A DNA stretch of 64,000 bases from Pararhizobium polonicum (lineage in GTDB: Bacteria > Pseudomonadota > Alphaproteobacteria > Rhizobiales > Rhizobiaceae), in the NCBI RefSeq assembly GCF_001687365.1, contig NZ_LGLV01000006.1, positions 124,001-188,000 of the forward strand, given 5' to 3'. The position numbers and the translations under genes were made by a program. The notes under the pieces are model-generated. The model saw only the letters and a program-made list of their open reading frames with translations. It searched no databases and was not told the DNA's origin. This document shows positions 54,219-63,434 of the stretch, piece after piece. How positions within the stretch are numbered: position 1 is the first letter of the stretch; every line of letters begins with the position of its first letter.

Positions 54219-56612
54219 CTATTCCCCGTAGGGGATCCAGATATTCTTCACGTCCACGGCACGGCGCAGATAGTTGGCGCCTTCGGCCGCCGCACTGTCG
54301 AACCAGTCGGTCGCCTTGCCATTGTCGACGAACGTCCGTTTGAGATTGCCCACAGACAGTTTTTCGACGGTTGCCGAAAGCTCAGGAGAGCCGAACGCCC
54401 ACAAGGCATCGACGTCGTTATGGGCGGCCATCGTTTTGGCCAGTTCGTCCGGCGAGCCCGTGATGATATTGACGACGCCGGCAGGCACGTCCGAAGTTTC
54501 GAGAATTGAGTAGAAATCGGTGGCTGACAGCGGATAGGTCTCGCTTGGAACGGCGACGACGCGGTTTCCGGTGGCGATCAGTGGCGCTACCAGGCTGATG
54601 AAGGCGAGGAGCGGAGCTTCCGGCGGGCAGATAACGCCGACGACACCGATCGCTTCGGGCATGGCCAGCGCCACACCCCTCAGCGGCGGCATGTGCACGA
54701 CGCCCTCGTATTTGTCGGCCCAGGCGGCGTAGGTGAAGAGGCGCGAAATCGAAGCCTCCACTTCCGCTTTGCCCGCCGCGGCGGACGCGCCGGTCATGGT
54801 TGAAATGCGGGCGGCAAATTCATCCGCGCGGCCGCTGAGATTTTCAGCGATATAGTAGAGGATCTGCGCGCGATTATGGGCTGTCGCATTCGTCCAGCCG
54901 GCTGCGGCCTGCGCCGCAACAACCGCGTTGCGGATGTCCTTGCGATTGCCTTCGCCAACTTCGCCGATAGCCTTGCCCTTCGGCGAAACGATCACGCGGG
55001 AATAGTTGCCGTCCGGACGCGCCTGCTTGCCACCAATGAAAAGCTTTGTCGTTCGATCGATCGACGAAAGGCTGAAATCGCCGGCTGTGGTCTTCAAGTG
55101 CGGCAGCGACGGCATCGTCCGGGCCTTTCGGGCGGCCCACGCTTTTGGCTTCAGATATTCATAGCAACCTTCGCGGCCACCCTCGCGACCGAAGCCGGAT
55201 TCGCGTTTTCCCCCGAAGCCGACCGCTGCATCGAACAGGTTGGTGGCATTGACCCAGACCACACCGGCTGCAAGCTTGGCCGCGACATTCAGCGCCAGCC
55301 CGATCGTCTCGCTCCAGATGCTCGCCGCCAGTCCGTATCGCGAATGGTTGGCAAGCTGGATCGCCTCTTCCGGCGTCCGGAAGGTCATCGACACAGCAAC
55401 CGGTCCGAAAATCTCCTCGGTTGCAACGGTCGATGTCGGCTGCACACCGCTCAGCAGCGTCGGCGGATAGAAACTGCCGCCCTTCGGCGCGTCGATCTTC
55501 GCCTGATGCAGGATAGCTCCCTGCGCGACGCCCTGCTTGACCAGGGATTCGATGCGCGCCAGTTGCACCGGTGCTACGATCGCCCCCATGTCGATGCATT
55601 TGTCGAGCGGTTGACCGACGCGCAAGGTCTGCATGCGGCGGATCAGTCGCTGATGGAAGAGATCGGAAATGCCTTCCTGAACCAGAAGGCGCGATCCGGC
55701 GCAGCAGACCTGCCCCTGATTGAACCAGATCGCATCGACCACGCCTTCGACCGCGCCATCGATATCTGCGTCGTCAAAGACGATGAACGGCGATTTGCCG
55801 CCCAGTTCCAGCGTCAGAGACTTGCCGCGGCCGGCCGTGCGCTCGCGAATGATGCGGCCGACATCCGTCGAGCCGGTAAAGGCGATCTTGTCGATATCCG
55901 GATGGTCGACCAGCAGGGCGCCGGTGTTGCCTTCGCCGGTGACGACGTTGAAGACGCCGGGCGGCAGGCCTGCGGCGGCGGCAAGTTCGGCAAAGAGCAG
56001 CGCCGTCAGCGACGTAAATTCAGCGGGCTTGAGAACGACGGTATTCCCGAGTGCCAGCGCCGGCGCGATCTTCCAGGCCAGCATGAGGAAGGGGAAGTTC
56101 CAGGGAATGATTTGTCCGACGACACCCACCGGCACCTGATCGCCAAATTCGGTCTCCTGGAGCTGCGCCCAGCCGGCATGATGATAAAAGTGGCGGGCAG
56201 CCAGAGGAACGTCCAAATCCCGCGTCTCGCGGATCGGCTTGCCGTTGTCGATCGCCTCGACCACCGCAATCAGGCGGGCATGGCGCTGGATCATCCGGGC
56301 CAAAGCATAAAGATGTCGCGCGCGGGAATGGCCGGACAGTTGCGCCCATTGCACCTGCGCCTTGCGCGCGGCGGCTACGGCGCTGTCGATATCGGCCTTG
56401 TCACCGGTCGCGAGCCTAGCGAGCACCTTGCCGGTGGCGGGCTCGAACGTATCGAAGCTTTTGCCGGAAGCCGGTGGCGTAAACGCGCCATTGATAAAGT
56501 GGCCGAAGCCTGACGCATGGCGTGCTAGCCAGGTGCGGGCTTCAGTGTCGGATTCGGGAGCGGGGCCGTAGGACATTTCGTCAAAATACTCTGCGACAGT
56601 CATCGGGCTCAT
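54219..56612 (-). CDS. Double-domain aldehyde dehydrogenase (ALDH16 type)
   Basis: A 797-residue protein with two aldehyde dehydrogenase domains. The first (about 30-490) is complete: IIPWNFPFLMLAWKIAPALA, FTGSTDVGRIIRE, catalytic Glu in LELGGKSPFIVFDDADID, catalytic Cys in NQGQVCCAGSRLL, and EIFGPVAVSMTF. The second (about 510-797) keeps the cofactor half (IGVVGVICPPEAPLLAFISL) but has no recognisable catalytic Cys loop. This arrangement is that of the bacterial ALDH16 family. Next to DeoC, its likely job is to oxidise the acetaldehyde released from deoxyribose 5-phosphate, or a sugar aldehyde. Start overlaps the DeoC stop (ATGA). Confidence 0.88.
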   Translation of the reverse strand: MSPMTVAEYFDEMSYGPAPESDTEARTWLARHASGFGHFINGAFTPPASGKSFDTFEPATGKVLARLATGDKADIDSAVAAARKAQVQWAQLSGHSRARHLYALARMIQRHARLIAVVEAIDNGKPIRETRDLDVPLAARHFYHHAGWAQLQETEFGDQVPVGVVGQIIPWNFPFLMLAWKIAPALALGNTVVLKPAEFTSLTALLFAELAAAAGLPPGVFNVVTGEGNTGALLVDHPDIDKIAFTGSTDVGRIIRERTAGRGKSLTLELGGKSPFIVFDDADIDGAVEGVVDAIWFNQGQVCCAGSRLLVQEGISDLFHQRLIRRMQTLRVGQPLDKCIDMGAIVAPVQLARIESLVKQGVAQGAILHQAKIDAPKGGSFYPPTLLSGVQPTSTVATEEIFGPVAVSMTFRTPEEAIQLANHSRYGLAASIWSETIGLALNVAAKLAAGVVWVNATNLFDAAVGFGGKRESGFGREGGREGCYEYLKPKAWAARKARTMPSLPHLKTTAGDFSLSSIDRTTKLFIGGKQARPDGNYSRVIVSPKGKAIGEVGEGNRKDIRNAVVAAQAAAGWTNATAHNRAQILYYIAENLSGRADEFAARISTMTGASAAAGKAEVEASISRLFTYAAWADKYEGVVHMPPLRGVALAMPEAIGVVGVICPPEAPLLAFISLVAPLIATGNRVVAVPSETYPLSATDFYSILETSDVPAGVVNIITGSPDELAKTMAAHNDVDALWAFGSPELSATVEKLSVGNLKRTFVDNGKATDWFDSAAAEGANYLRRAVDVKNIWIPYGE

Positions 56613-57637
56613 CCAATCGGGTGTCTGTTGAGGGCCGAATAGGCACCGGTGACATGGTGTTCCAGCTGGCGCTCGATATCGGCCAGCAGGCTCGATGCGC
56701 CGATGCGGAACAGGTCCGGCTCCAGCCATTCGCGGCCCAGTTCCTCTTTCATCAGAAATTGATAATTCAGCACGTCCTTGGCCGCAGAAATACCGCCCGC
56801 CGGTTTGTAGCCGATCCTGATGCCGGTGCGCTCCTCATAGGCGCGGATCGCCCGCAGCATCGTCAGCGTCACGGCGAGCGTTGCGTTCACGCCTTCCTTG
56901 CCCGTGGATGTCTTGATGAAGTCGGCGCCGGCCATCATGCAGACCAGCGAGGCCTTGGCGACGTTGCGCAACGTCTTGAGATCACCGGTTGCCAGGATAG
57001 CTTTTACATGCGCGTCACCGCAGGCCGTGCGGTATTCCTTCATTTCCTCGTACAGCGCCGTCCAGTTGCCGGTCAGCACATGTTCGCGGGTGATGACGAT
57101 ATCGATTTCTCTGGCGCCATCGGCAACCGAGGCCTCGATTTCCTTGACTTTCAGATGGTGCGGACTGAGACCAGCGGGAAAGCCGGTCGAGACCGCGGCC
57201 ACGGGAATGCCCGAATTGCCGAGCGCCTCGACGGCGGTTGCGACGAACCGGTGATAGACGCAGATGGCACCGGTGGTAATGATGCGATCGCCCATGCCGA
57301 GCGCATCGAGAATTTCGGGGCGAACCGGGCTGATCGCCTTGGCGCACAGACGCTTGACGCGCTCCGTCGTGTCGTCGCCGTTGAGCGTCGTCAGGTCGAT
57401 GCAGGTGACGGCCTTCAGAAGCCAGGCGGCCTGCGCATCTTTCTTTACTGTACGCCGGCCGGGAAGGGACGCGACCCGGCGCTCGGTGGCCGACAGATTG
57501 ACTCGGGAATCGAGTACCCACGACAAGTCGAGCGCCATGCCGGGGTTGCGCACTTGGTTATGAACTCCGGCGGACAACGGTGCAGAGGAGCGGCTACTGC
57601 GCGCGCGTGGCACATCGTTAGCGGCAACGGCTTCCAA
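56609..57637 (-). CDS. deoC: Deoxyribose-phosphate aldolase
   Basis: Class I aldolase that splits 2-deoxyribose 5-phosphate into glyceraldehyde 3-phosphate and acetaldehyde. Seen: TCIDLTTLNGDDTTERVKRL, STGFPAGLSPHHLKVKEIEA, Asp in EIDIVITREH, the proton-relay Lys in HVKAILATGDL, and the Schiff-base Lys in ADFIKTSTGKEGVNA, followed by IGYKPAGGISAAKD. About 342 residues, longer than E. coli DeoC through an N-terminal extension common in alphaproteobacteria. I place the start at TTG 57637 because GGGAGGAAATCAA stands just before it; ATG 57670 is the nearest ATG. It heads the catabolic operon after the DeoR gene. Confidence 0.93.
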   Translation of the reverse strand: MEAVAANDVPRARSSRSSAPLSAGVHNQVRNPGMALDLSWVLDSRVNLSATERRVASLPGRRTVKKDAQAAWLLKAVTCIDLTTLNGDDTTERVKRLCAKAISPVRPEILDALGMGDRIITTGAICVYHRFVATAVEALGNSGIPVAAVSTGFPAGLSPHHLKVKEIEASVADGAREIDIVITREHVLTGNWTALYEEMKEYRTACGDAHVKAILATGDLKTLRNVAKASLVCMMAGADFIKTSTGKEGVNATLAVTLTMLRAIRAYEERTGIRIGYKPAGGISAAKDVLNYQFLMKEELGREWLEPDLFRIGASSLLADIERQLEHHVTGAYSALNRHPIG

Positions 57638-57816
57638 TTGATTTCCTCCCGGTCCGATCGCAAGCCGCATGTCTCGATCTGCACAAGCTGCGCTTGAGGA
57701 CACGGCGTCGTTGCATCTTACTTCATGTTATTTAATTTTCATTTTTTGTGACAATTCCATCATTTCTGAATGTCGTCAAGTTTCATTCCGGGATGTGCAG
57801 GAAAAATTCGATATGT

Positions 57817-58542
57817 TCAGCTGAAATCGGTCTCGCCGTTTTCTGTGATAACGGTATCGAATGCCGTCATGGCGCTGAAAAAGGCGGGCTTCAGTTTGCC
57901 GATCTTGCTGCTATCGACGAGAAGAATGTTCCGCTGTGCCCGCGACATCGCCTTCTTCTTGATTTCGGCTTCGTGAAAGTGCGCACAGGTTGCACCACGC
58001 CCGCGATCAACGCCTGCAGCGGAGATGAAGGCTACGTTTATGACGATCGAATCCAGTGTTTCGAGCCCCGGCGCTCCTGAAAAGCTGGCAGAGGCAGGGT
58101 GGTAGAGACCGCCCAGCATGACGATGCGGACATTGGGTTTGCGTGTCAGGCGGTCGGCGATATTCAGGGCGTAGCAGATCGCGGTAATCGAAAGATCATC
58201 CGGCAGCAGATCGACCAGGTAGGGCAGCGTGGTGCCGCAATCGAAAAAAACCGTATCCTCATCATTAATAAATTCAATGGCTTGTGCGCATACTTGCCGT
58301 TTTGCTGCCGCATGGCTGTCGGCAGCTTTCGAAAGCTCGTAAGGATTGTCGTTTTCCAGATCAGCGGAAGGTACGATGTGGCCGCCCAGGAACGAGAACT
58401 GGTCGGGATTGGCACCGACGTCGCGCCGCACCGTCATCTCCGACACGCCCAGGATTTCGGCCGCGCTCTTGATATGCAGAATGCGGTGTTGCGAAAGGGC
58501 CTCGGATAACACCGCTATGCGCTGCCCCTTACGACTCTTCAT
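57817..58542 (-). CDS. DeoR-family transcriptional regulator
   Basis: A 241-residue DeoR-type repressor. N-terminal HTH: IKSAAEILGVSEMTVRRDV. The effector domain with sugar-phosphate isomerase-like fold shows VFFDCGTTLPYLVDLLPDDL, MLGGLYHPASASFSG, FISAAGVD and ILLVDSSKIGK. Such repressors respond to phosphorylated sugars. It lies 179 bases upstream of deoC on the same strand; deoxyribose 5-phosphate is the natural effector candidate. Confidence 0.92.
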   Translation of the reverse strand: MKSRKGQRIAVLSEALSQHRILHIKSAAEILGVSEMTVRRDVGANPDQFSFLGGHIVPSADLENDNPYELSKAADSHAAAKRQVCAQAIEFINDEDTVFFDCGTTLPYLVDLLPDDLSITAICYALNIADRLTRKPNVRIVMLGGLYHPASASFSGAPGLETLDSIVINVAFISAAGVDRGRGATCAHFHEAEIKKKAMSRAQRNILLVDSSKIGKLKPAFFSAMTAFDTVITENGETDFS

Positions 58543-58838
58543 GTGGCATGGTCCTTACCGGTTCTTCACGACGGAGGGCTCTGCTGACAATCTGACAAGA
58601 TGGTGCGCCTTCACATCTCCGTCATCTCTTGAAAACAGCCGTATTTACCCCAGACTGCGTCGTATGGATCAACTACGCGTGCACCAGCTTTAATCAAAGG
58701 GTTTAACTTTTGAAACTGTAAATTGTGATTCTCGTATCTTTTTTTGGTAGAAAATTCACAAACCATTGATGTCGCTGCGGTCCGCCTTGTTTACGGCCGG
58801 GCGAATATTATTCTCTCTGTTCCTGTCAGGTGAGGCAC
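58543..58838. promoter_or_regulatory. Promoter region of the DeoR operon
   Basis: A 296-base gap between the RpiR gene end and the DeoR start, AT-rich at 58690-58765. It should hold the DeoR promoter; I see no clear operator palindrome and no convincing terminator for the RpiR operon. Confidence 0.4.
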
Positions 58839-59732
58839 TTAAACCGGCTTTTTCGGGCCGTAGATGCGCTGATTGCGCAGCAACTGTTTCATATTTTCAA
58901 AGCGATGTCCGTGCTCGGCATCGCGCCGCAAGCCAACCGCCGAACAGAGAATATCGACGACGACGAGGGCGGCGATACGGGAAATCGTCGGCGTGTAGAT
59001 ATCGGTGTTGTCGAGTGTCTCGACCAGGATGGCGACATCGCAATGGTCGAGCAGCGGCGCGCTTGCACCCGAAACGCCAATCACCTTGGCGCCGCCATTG
59101 CGGGCGACTTCCGCCACCTCGATCATCGCGATCGTGTGGCCTGTATTGGAGAAGATCACAGCGACATCGCCGGCCTGCATCATGGAGGCGGTCATCAGTT
59201 GCTGGTGGGTATCGGACTGGGCGCCGCAGGGCACGCCGAACAGCGGAAACTTCTGTTGCGCGTCGAGCGCCACGATACCGGAGGCACCCAGCCCGAAAAA
59301 TTCGATACTGCGCGCTTCGCTGAGAAGCGCGATCGCCCGCCCGAGCGCCTCGGTGTCGAGATGGCTGCGCGCCCAGTCGAGGCTTGTCATGGTATAGCCG
59401 AAAATCTTCTCGACGAGTTCGGCCGTCGTGTCTTCTTTGGTGAGAACGGAGTGGGTGGCCGTGGTGCCAAGCGCCAGACTGCGCGCCAGCCGGAGCTTGA
59501 ATTCCTGAAAGCCCGTGCACCCTATCGCGACGCAGAAGCGGATTACCGTGGGCTCACTGACCTCTGAAAGGGCGGCCGCTTCTGCCAGTGCCGCATTGAG
59601 GATTCTATCCGGATCCTCCAGAACGCGGTTGGCGACCTTGCGTTCGGATTTGCGCAGGTTTGGCAGGGCCTGCCGCACGATTTCGAGAATGTTCTGACCG
59701 GGAGCCCGGGCCATGATGTCTTCATATGCCAT
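58839..59732 (-). CDS. RpiR/MurR-family regulator with SIS domain
   Basis: A 297-residue regulator with an N-terminal HTH_6 domain (LRKSERKVANRVLEDPDRIL, LSEVSEPTVIRFCVAIGCTG) and a C-terminal sugar isomerase (SIS) domain (IEFFGLGASGIVALDAQQKF, VAVIFSNTGHT, VIGVSGASAPLLDHCD). SIS domains bind phosphosugars as effector. It is the last gene of the operon with the cupin isomerase, so it probably controls that operon and the divergent transport genes. ATG 59732 has AGGAATCGACG before it. Confidence 0.92.
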   Translation of the reverse strand: MAYEDIMARAPGQNILEIVRQALPNLRKSERKVANRVLEDPDRILNAALAEAAALSEVSEPTVIRFCVAIGCTGFQEFKLRLARSLALGTTATHSVLTKEDTTAELVEKIFGYTMTSLDWARSHLDTEALGRAIALLSEARSIEFFGLGASGIVALDAQQKFPLFGVPCGAQSDTHQQLMTASMMQAGDVAVIFSNTGHTIAMIEVAEVARNGGAKVIGVSGASAPLLDHCDVAILVETLDNTDIYTPTISRIAALVVVDILCSAVGLRRDAEHGHRFENMKQLLRNQRIYGPKKPV

Positions 59733-59754
59733 CGTCGATTCCTGCCATTCAGGC

Positions 59755-60609
59755 CTATGAACCGTCAAGGCGAAATTCCGTATTGTAGCATGCGCGGATC
59801 AGGTCGATCGGCGCGGCCGGTCTTGCGTTCTCGATCGCTTCCGCGGCAATCGTGTTGAATGCGAACATGCCGTAATGGTGGGCTATCATGTTTGGAATGC
59901 TGCAGCGCCGGCAAAGGGCAGTCGCCTCCGCCAGTGTCAGGTTGCCCGCAAAGCCTGCTGCCTTCAGCGCCGCCGAACGGCCATTGACCGGCAGCAAAGC
60001 CAGATGCGGGCCAAAGGCCAGGATCTCGTCATCCTGCCCTTCGAACGGAATCGTATCGCCCGAATGAAAGAGGCGAAGTGCGCCGAAATCCAGCCCGTAG
60101 CCGAGGAAACGATGATAGCCGTTCTCGTCGCGTTCGAGCGTTTCGTGGGCCGCGCGCATGACCTGCAGCCCGAATCCAGCCAGTGGCATCCGGTCGCCGG
60201 CATCGACCTCGATCAGGCGATTGCTGCCCGTGCCGATCCGCTGCGCGGCCAGTTCGCGGGAAGCTGCTGGAACGACGAACCTCAGTTCCGGCAAGCGCGC
60301 CGCTAGACGATGCAGCGTTTCTCCATCCATATGGTCGGTATGATGATGTGTGCAGAGCACAAGATCCACGGGGCCAAGTTCTTCGGCGTCAAGTGGGGGC
60401 TGCATCATTCGAGAATGGGAATAGGCCGTGTTGCGGTATTTGACGGCGAGCGAATCCGAGAGGTACGGATCGATGACGATGCGCTTTCCGTTTGCGTCGA
60501 TAATGAACCCCGCTTGTCCCAGCCAATAGAACGACAGGCCGGGACCGGCGCTCCTTGCCAATTTCCGACCCAGGGGCTCATCGAATGGGATTTGTGTCAG
60601 CGTTACCAT
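59755..60609 (-). CDS. MBL-fold metallohydrolase (UlaG-like)
   Basis: A 284-residue metallo-beta-lactamase fold protein. Metal motif CTHHHTDHMDGETL, FYWLGQAGFIIDANGKRIVI and FHSGDTIPFEGQ. The N-terminal part and the lack of a CPSF-type extension resemble UlaG, the L-ascorbate-6-phosphate lactonase. In this sugar operon a lactonase or phosphoesterase role on a sugar acid derivative is plausible. It lies nine bases after the 2-hydroxyacid dehydrogenase gene. Substrate unknown. Confidence 0.85.
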   Translation of the reverse strand: MVTLTQIPFDEPLGRKLARSAGPGLSFYWLGQAGFIIDANGKRIVIDPYLSDSLAVKYRNTAYSHSRMMQPPLDAEELGPVDLVLCTHHHTDHMDGETLHRLAARLPELRFVVPAASRELAAQRIGTGSNRLIEVDAGDRMPLAGFGLQVMRAAHETLERDENGYHRFLGYGLDFGALRLFHSGDTIPFEGQDDEILAFGPHLALLPVNGRSAALKAAGFAGNLTLAEATALCRRCSIPNMIAHHYGMFAFNTIAAEAIENARPAAPIDLIRACYNTEFRLDGS

Positions 60610-60618
60610 GGTGTCGTC

Positions 60619-61569
60619 TCAGGCTGATTGTGCGCTATGGCGAATGCCAAGCGATTCCAGAAGGTTGAAGACGGCCATTTCGGTGGCGCGATTGACGCTC
60701 TCTTCGGTATAGCCGCCTATATGGGAGCTGGCGATGACGTCAGGCCTTGAGGCGAGGCCGGGATGGGCTGGCGGTTCGGGATCGAACACATCGACGCAAT
60801 AGGTCTGCAGACGTTTTTCGTTGAGTGCTGTCGTCAAGGCACACTCGTCCACCAGAGAGGCACGCGCGGTGTTGATGAGGATAAGTCCGGGTTTGACGAT
60901 TTGCAGGACTTCTGTGTCGATCAATGGCTTGCCGTTGCGGTTTGGAGGGCAGTGCAGGGTCAGGATATCCGCCTCGCGAAAAATCTCCTCATGCGAGGCC
61001 CAGCGAAAGCGCCTCGGGTCGATGCCGAGTTCCGGGCAAGCCGGGTCGAAGGCCAGTACATGGGCACCCATGGCCGAGGCGAGGCGTGCGACCGTGCCAC
61101 CGACCGCCCCCGTGCCTATGACGCCGACCGTGCGCCCGAAGAATTCGATGCCGCGACGACGCGGCCAGGTACCGGCCTTCAGCCCCTGGTCGGTATAGGG
61201 AAGGTGGCGCAAAGCCGAGAAGATCATGGCAATCGCCAGTTCCGCCACGCTGCGGGCATTGGCGCCATCGGCTGTGCGCACTGCTATTCCGCGCGATTTT
61301 AATGCGCCCAGCGGCAGATTGTCGAGGCCGGTTCCATTGCGGCTGACGACGCGCAGTTTGGCAGCCGCGGCGATTACGCCGGGCGAGACCGGCTCCACAC
61401 CGGCCAGCCAACCGACAACATCGGGTACCAATCGAAGCAATTCGTTTTCGTCGGGCAATTTTCCCGGTCGTGCCTGGACGATCTCGAAACCATATTCTAT
61501 CAGCGCCTCGACGGCTGGGTGCGGTGCTTCGGTCAGCGAGCGTGGCGTGACCAGGATTTTCTGTCTCAT
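60619..61569 (-). CDS. D-isomer 2-hydroxyacid dehydrogenase (PGDH-like)
   Basis: A 316-residue NAD-dependent dehydrogenase. Seen: VVSRNGTGLDNLPLGALK (Arg-adjacent loop), VGVIGTGAVGGTVARLASAM (NAD site G-x-G-x-x-G), LILINTARASLVDE, DVFDPEPPAHPGLASRPDVI and catalytic His in SSHIGGYTEES. It is of the phosphoglycerate dehydrogenase branch. It probably oxidises a 2-hydroxyacid made from a sugar in the same operon. AAAGGCTGAGCC precedes the start, and the gene follows the shikimate-dehydrogenase-like gene after three bases. Confidence 0.92.
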   Translation of the reverse strand: MRQKILVTPRSLTEAPHPAVEALIEYGFEIVQARPGKLPDENELLRLVPDVVGWLAGVEPVSPGVIAAAAKLRVVSRNGTGLDNLPLGALKSRGIAVRTADGANARSVAELAIAMIFSALRHLPYTDQGLKAGTWPRRRGIEFFGRTVGVIGTGAVGGTVARLASAMGAHVLAFDPACPELGIDPRRFRWASHEEIFREADILTLHCPPNRNGKPLIDTEVLQIVKPGLILINTARASLVDECALTTALNEKRLQTYCVDVFDPEPPAHPGLASRPDVIASSHIGGYTEESVNRATEMAVFNLLESLGIRHSAQSA

Positions 61570-61572
61570 GGC

Positions 61573-62526
61573 TCAGCCTTTCGTGACACTCAGAGCGATT
61601 CTGGAGATTTCGTCGAATTCGGGGCCGCTGGAGGGGATATCGATGTCGAAGACCTCCGATATCACCTGGGTCCAGCCATGAATGAAATAGATCCAGCCGT
61701 CCTCTATTTGCAGCCGGGCCGTTCTCTCTTGTTTCCGGGCCTGATCGAGAAAGACCAGGTCGCCGCGATAGTTGAGATCCCAGACGATGGCGTTTTCCGG
61801 GAAACGGACCGCATCGGAGAGCGGTGAACCGGGCGCGTCCTTGCCAAGGCCGGTTGCGTTGATGACCACCGAGCCCGGTTTGAGCGACGCAACGATGGCG
61901 TCATTGTCCGCCGGATGTGGTGCCAGGACATAATCGACGGGCAAGGTGGTGCCCATAGTGTCATGGATACGCCTGATCTCGTCGATGCGGTGCTGGCTAC
62001 GGTTGGAAACAACGATGCGCGACGGCCGGTCGCCGTTACGGCGGGCATGCATCATATGCCAGGTGAGCGCGATGGTGGATCCACCCGCGCCGATCGAAAA
62101 CAGTTCGGCGCCTGTGCGTTCGAAATATCCGTCTGGCAGAAAGGCGTCGAGTGCCAGTCCCGAAGAGATCGGATCCTTGGCGTGGCAAACGAGCTTGCCG
62201 CTTTTCTTGGAGATGCAACTCGTCTCATCCATCAACCGTGCATGCGGATCGATCGTGTCGAACATATCCTTGCAGGCGTTGAAAAGATCGATTTTATGCG
62301 TGGTCACCAACGCTCCCAGCGACATGGGGTCGTCGCGGATAAACGCGACGGCCTCCCGGTAGGCGTCGGCATTTGCGTGAAGGGGAAAATCGATGCCCTT
62401 TATCGCAGCATCCGTCAGCCCGAGAGAGGCGGCCCATGCGGGAAACACTTTCATGATCGAGCTTTTGCCGGTCGTCACGCCAATGAAATAGAGCGTCGGT
62501 CGGTTCGCTGGAGTGTAATCCGTCAT
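61573..62526 (-). CDS. Shikimate dehydrogenase-like oxidoreductase
   Basis: A 317-residue protein with the shape of AroE: an N-terminal substrate domain (TLYFIGVTTGKSSIMKVFPA) and an NADP-binding domain (LFSIGAGGSTIALTWHMMHA, RIVVSNRSQHRIDEI, VVINATGLGKDAPGSPLSD). The AroE catalytic Lys loop reads VTTHKID instead of N-x-T-x-P-x-K, and the Asp loop reads AKDPISSG instead of N-T-D-G-x-G, so the catalytic Lys and Asp are kept in altered surroundings. It is longer by about 40 residues. The substrate is probably a sugar-derived polyol acid rather than shikimate. GGGAGGAGATGC precedes ATG 62526. Confidence 0.85.
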   Translation of the reverse strand: MTDYTPANRPTLYFIGVTTGKSSIMKVFPAWAASLGLTDAAIKGIDFPLHANADAYREAVAFIRDDPMSLGALVTTHKIDLFNACKDMFDTIDPHARLMDETSCISKKSGKLVCHAKDPISSGLALDAFLPDGYFERTGAELFSIGAGGSTIALTWHMMHARRNGDRPSRIVVSNRSQHRIDEIRRIHDTMGTTLPVDYVLAPHPADNDAIVASLKPGSVVINATGLGKDAPGSPLSDAVRFPENAIVWDLNYRGDLVFLDQARKQERTARLQIEDGWIYFIHGWTQVISEVFDIDIPSSGPEFDEISRIALSVTKG

Positions 62527-62548
62527 TTTGCATCTCCTCCCGGCGGCT

Positions 62549-63175
62549 TCACTCAACCTTTGCCATGATGCTGTCGACCAGCGCTTGCGGTCTGATCCGG
62601 TAGCCTTTGTTTTCGACCGTTTTCCAGCCGCCCTTGCCGTCGTCAACGATGCGGCTGCGCATGCCGCCGGCCTTGGCGATGATGTCGTAATCCTGGCCTG
62701 AATCGGCGGGATAGGAGAAGGTCATCACCAGCGGTTGGCGGCCGACATTGACCGAGCGGTGGATCCAAAAGGGCGGCACGTAGCACATCGTCCTTGGCTT
62801 GATCTCGATCGTGCGGATCTGGCCGTCAGGGGACTCCAGCAGCATGACGCCAAGCCCGCTTTCGCCATAGTACATTTCCGGGCGATTGGGGCGCGCATGG
62901 ATATGGCCGCGCGTCATGTAGTACTCGTTGCCGATCTTGCCGGGCTCCATGCGCGTGACCCCGATGATGATGTCGCCGAGGTTGCTGGAGGGCTTGTAGT
63001 CGGTGACTTCATAGGCGACCTCATCGCCGCTGCGATCGACAAGCGATGAAAATGCGGCCGAATCTTCGTACAGGCCGTCCAGATCGCGGAATGTTTTCAC
63101 ATATCGGCTGGTGGCTCCCTTCAGCTGACCGGATGAGATGTCGACATATGCGACGCCCGGCTCGAACAAAGGCAT
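62549..63175 (-). CDS. Cupin-type glucose-6-phosphate isomerase family protein
   Basis: A 208-residue cupin of the archaeal-type phosphoglucose isomerase family (PF06560). Metal-binding motif TRGHIHARPNRPEMYYGESG contains the two His and the Glu, with the last His in PPFWIHRSVNVG. These metal-dependent isomerases interconvert aldose and ketose 6-phosphates and are unrelated to classical PGI. It is the first gene of the leftward operon, with GGGAG before its start. Together with the RpiR-SIS regulator it indicates a phosphosugar substrate. Confidence 0.9.
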   Translation of the reverse strand: MPLFEPGVAYVDISSGQLKGATSRYVKTFRDLDGLYEDSAAFSSLVDRSGDEVAYEVTDYKPSSNLGDIIIGVTRMEPGKIGNEYYMTRGHIHARPNRPEMYYGESGLGVMLLESPDGQIRTIEIKPRTMCYVPPFWIHRSVNVGRQPLVMTFSYPADSGQDYDIIAKAGGMRSRIVDDGKGGWKTVENKGYRIRPQALVDSIMAKVE

Positions 63176-63203
63176 ATTGTTTGTACTCCCTAAACATTAT
63201 TTG

Positions 63204-63216
63204 GTAGTAATACTAC
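63204..63216. promoter_or_regulatory. Palindromic candidate operator 1
   Basis: GTAGTAATACTAC is a perfect 13-base palindrome around a central base, 29 bases upstream of the cupin isomerase start and so close to its promoter. The string ACTACATAAA that includes its right arm recurs at the second site. A RpiR-type regulator encoded in the operon could bind here. Confidence 0.55.
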
Positions 63217-63368
63217 ATAAAATAGAAATGGATGCAAGTCGGAGATCCGAAAATCTGGCGAAGAAAAGCCATTGCAGTGCAAACCTGCGCTATCGCGCCG
63301 CAATATGCGCCGATAATGCGCGTTGAGATCAAATTTTGGGTTGAAATAATCCTTGACGGATTTCCGAA

Positions 63369-63385
63369 ATGTATTTTAACTACAT
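63369..63385. promoter_or_regulatory. Candidate operator 2 at the divergent promoter
   Basis: ATGTATTTTAACTACAT is a dyad (ATGTA/TACAT) and shares ACTACATAAA with operator 1. TTGACG at 63353-63358 forms a likely -35 element, with the dyad covering the -10 area, 50 bases before the binding protein start. A regulator bound here would block the divergent transport gene. Confidence 0.5.
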
Positions 63386-63434
63386 AAAGGAGGCCGAATA
63401 GCTTCCGTTGTCATGGAAATCGGAGGAGAAAACC

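Noticed and set aside
54876-56513. A 545-codon plus frame opposite the ALDH gene
   Set aside because: Shadow; the ALDH domains on the minus strand are complete.
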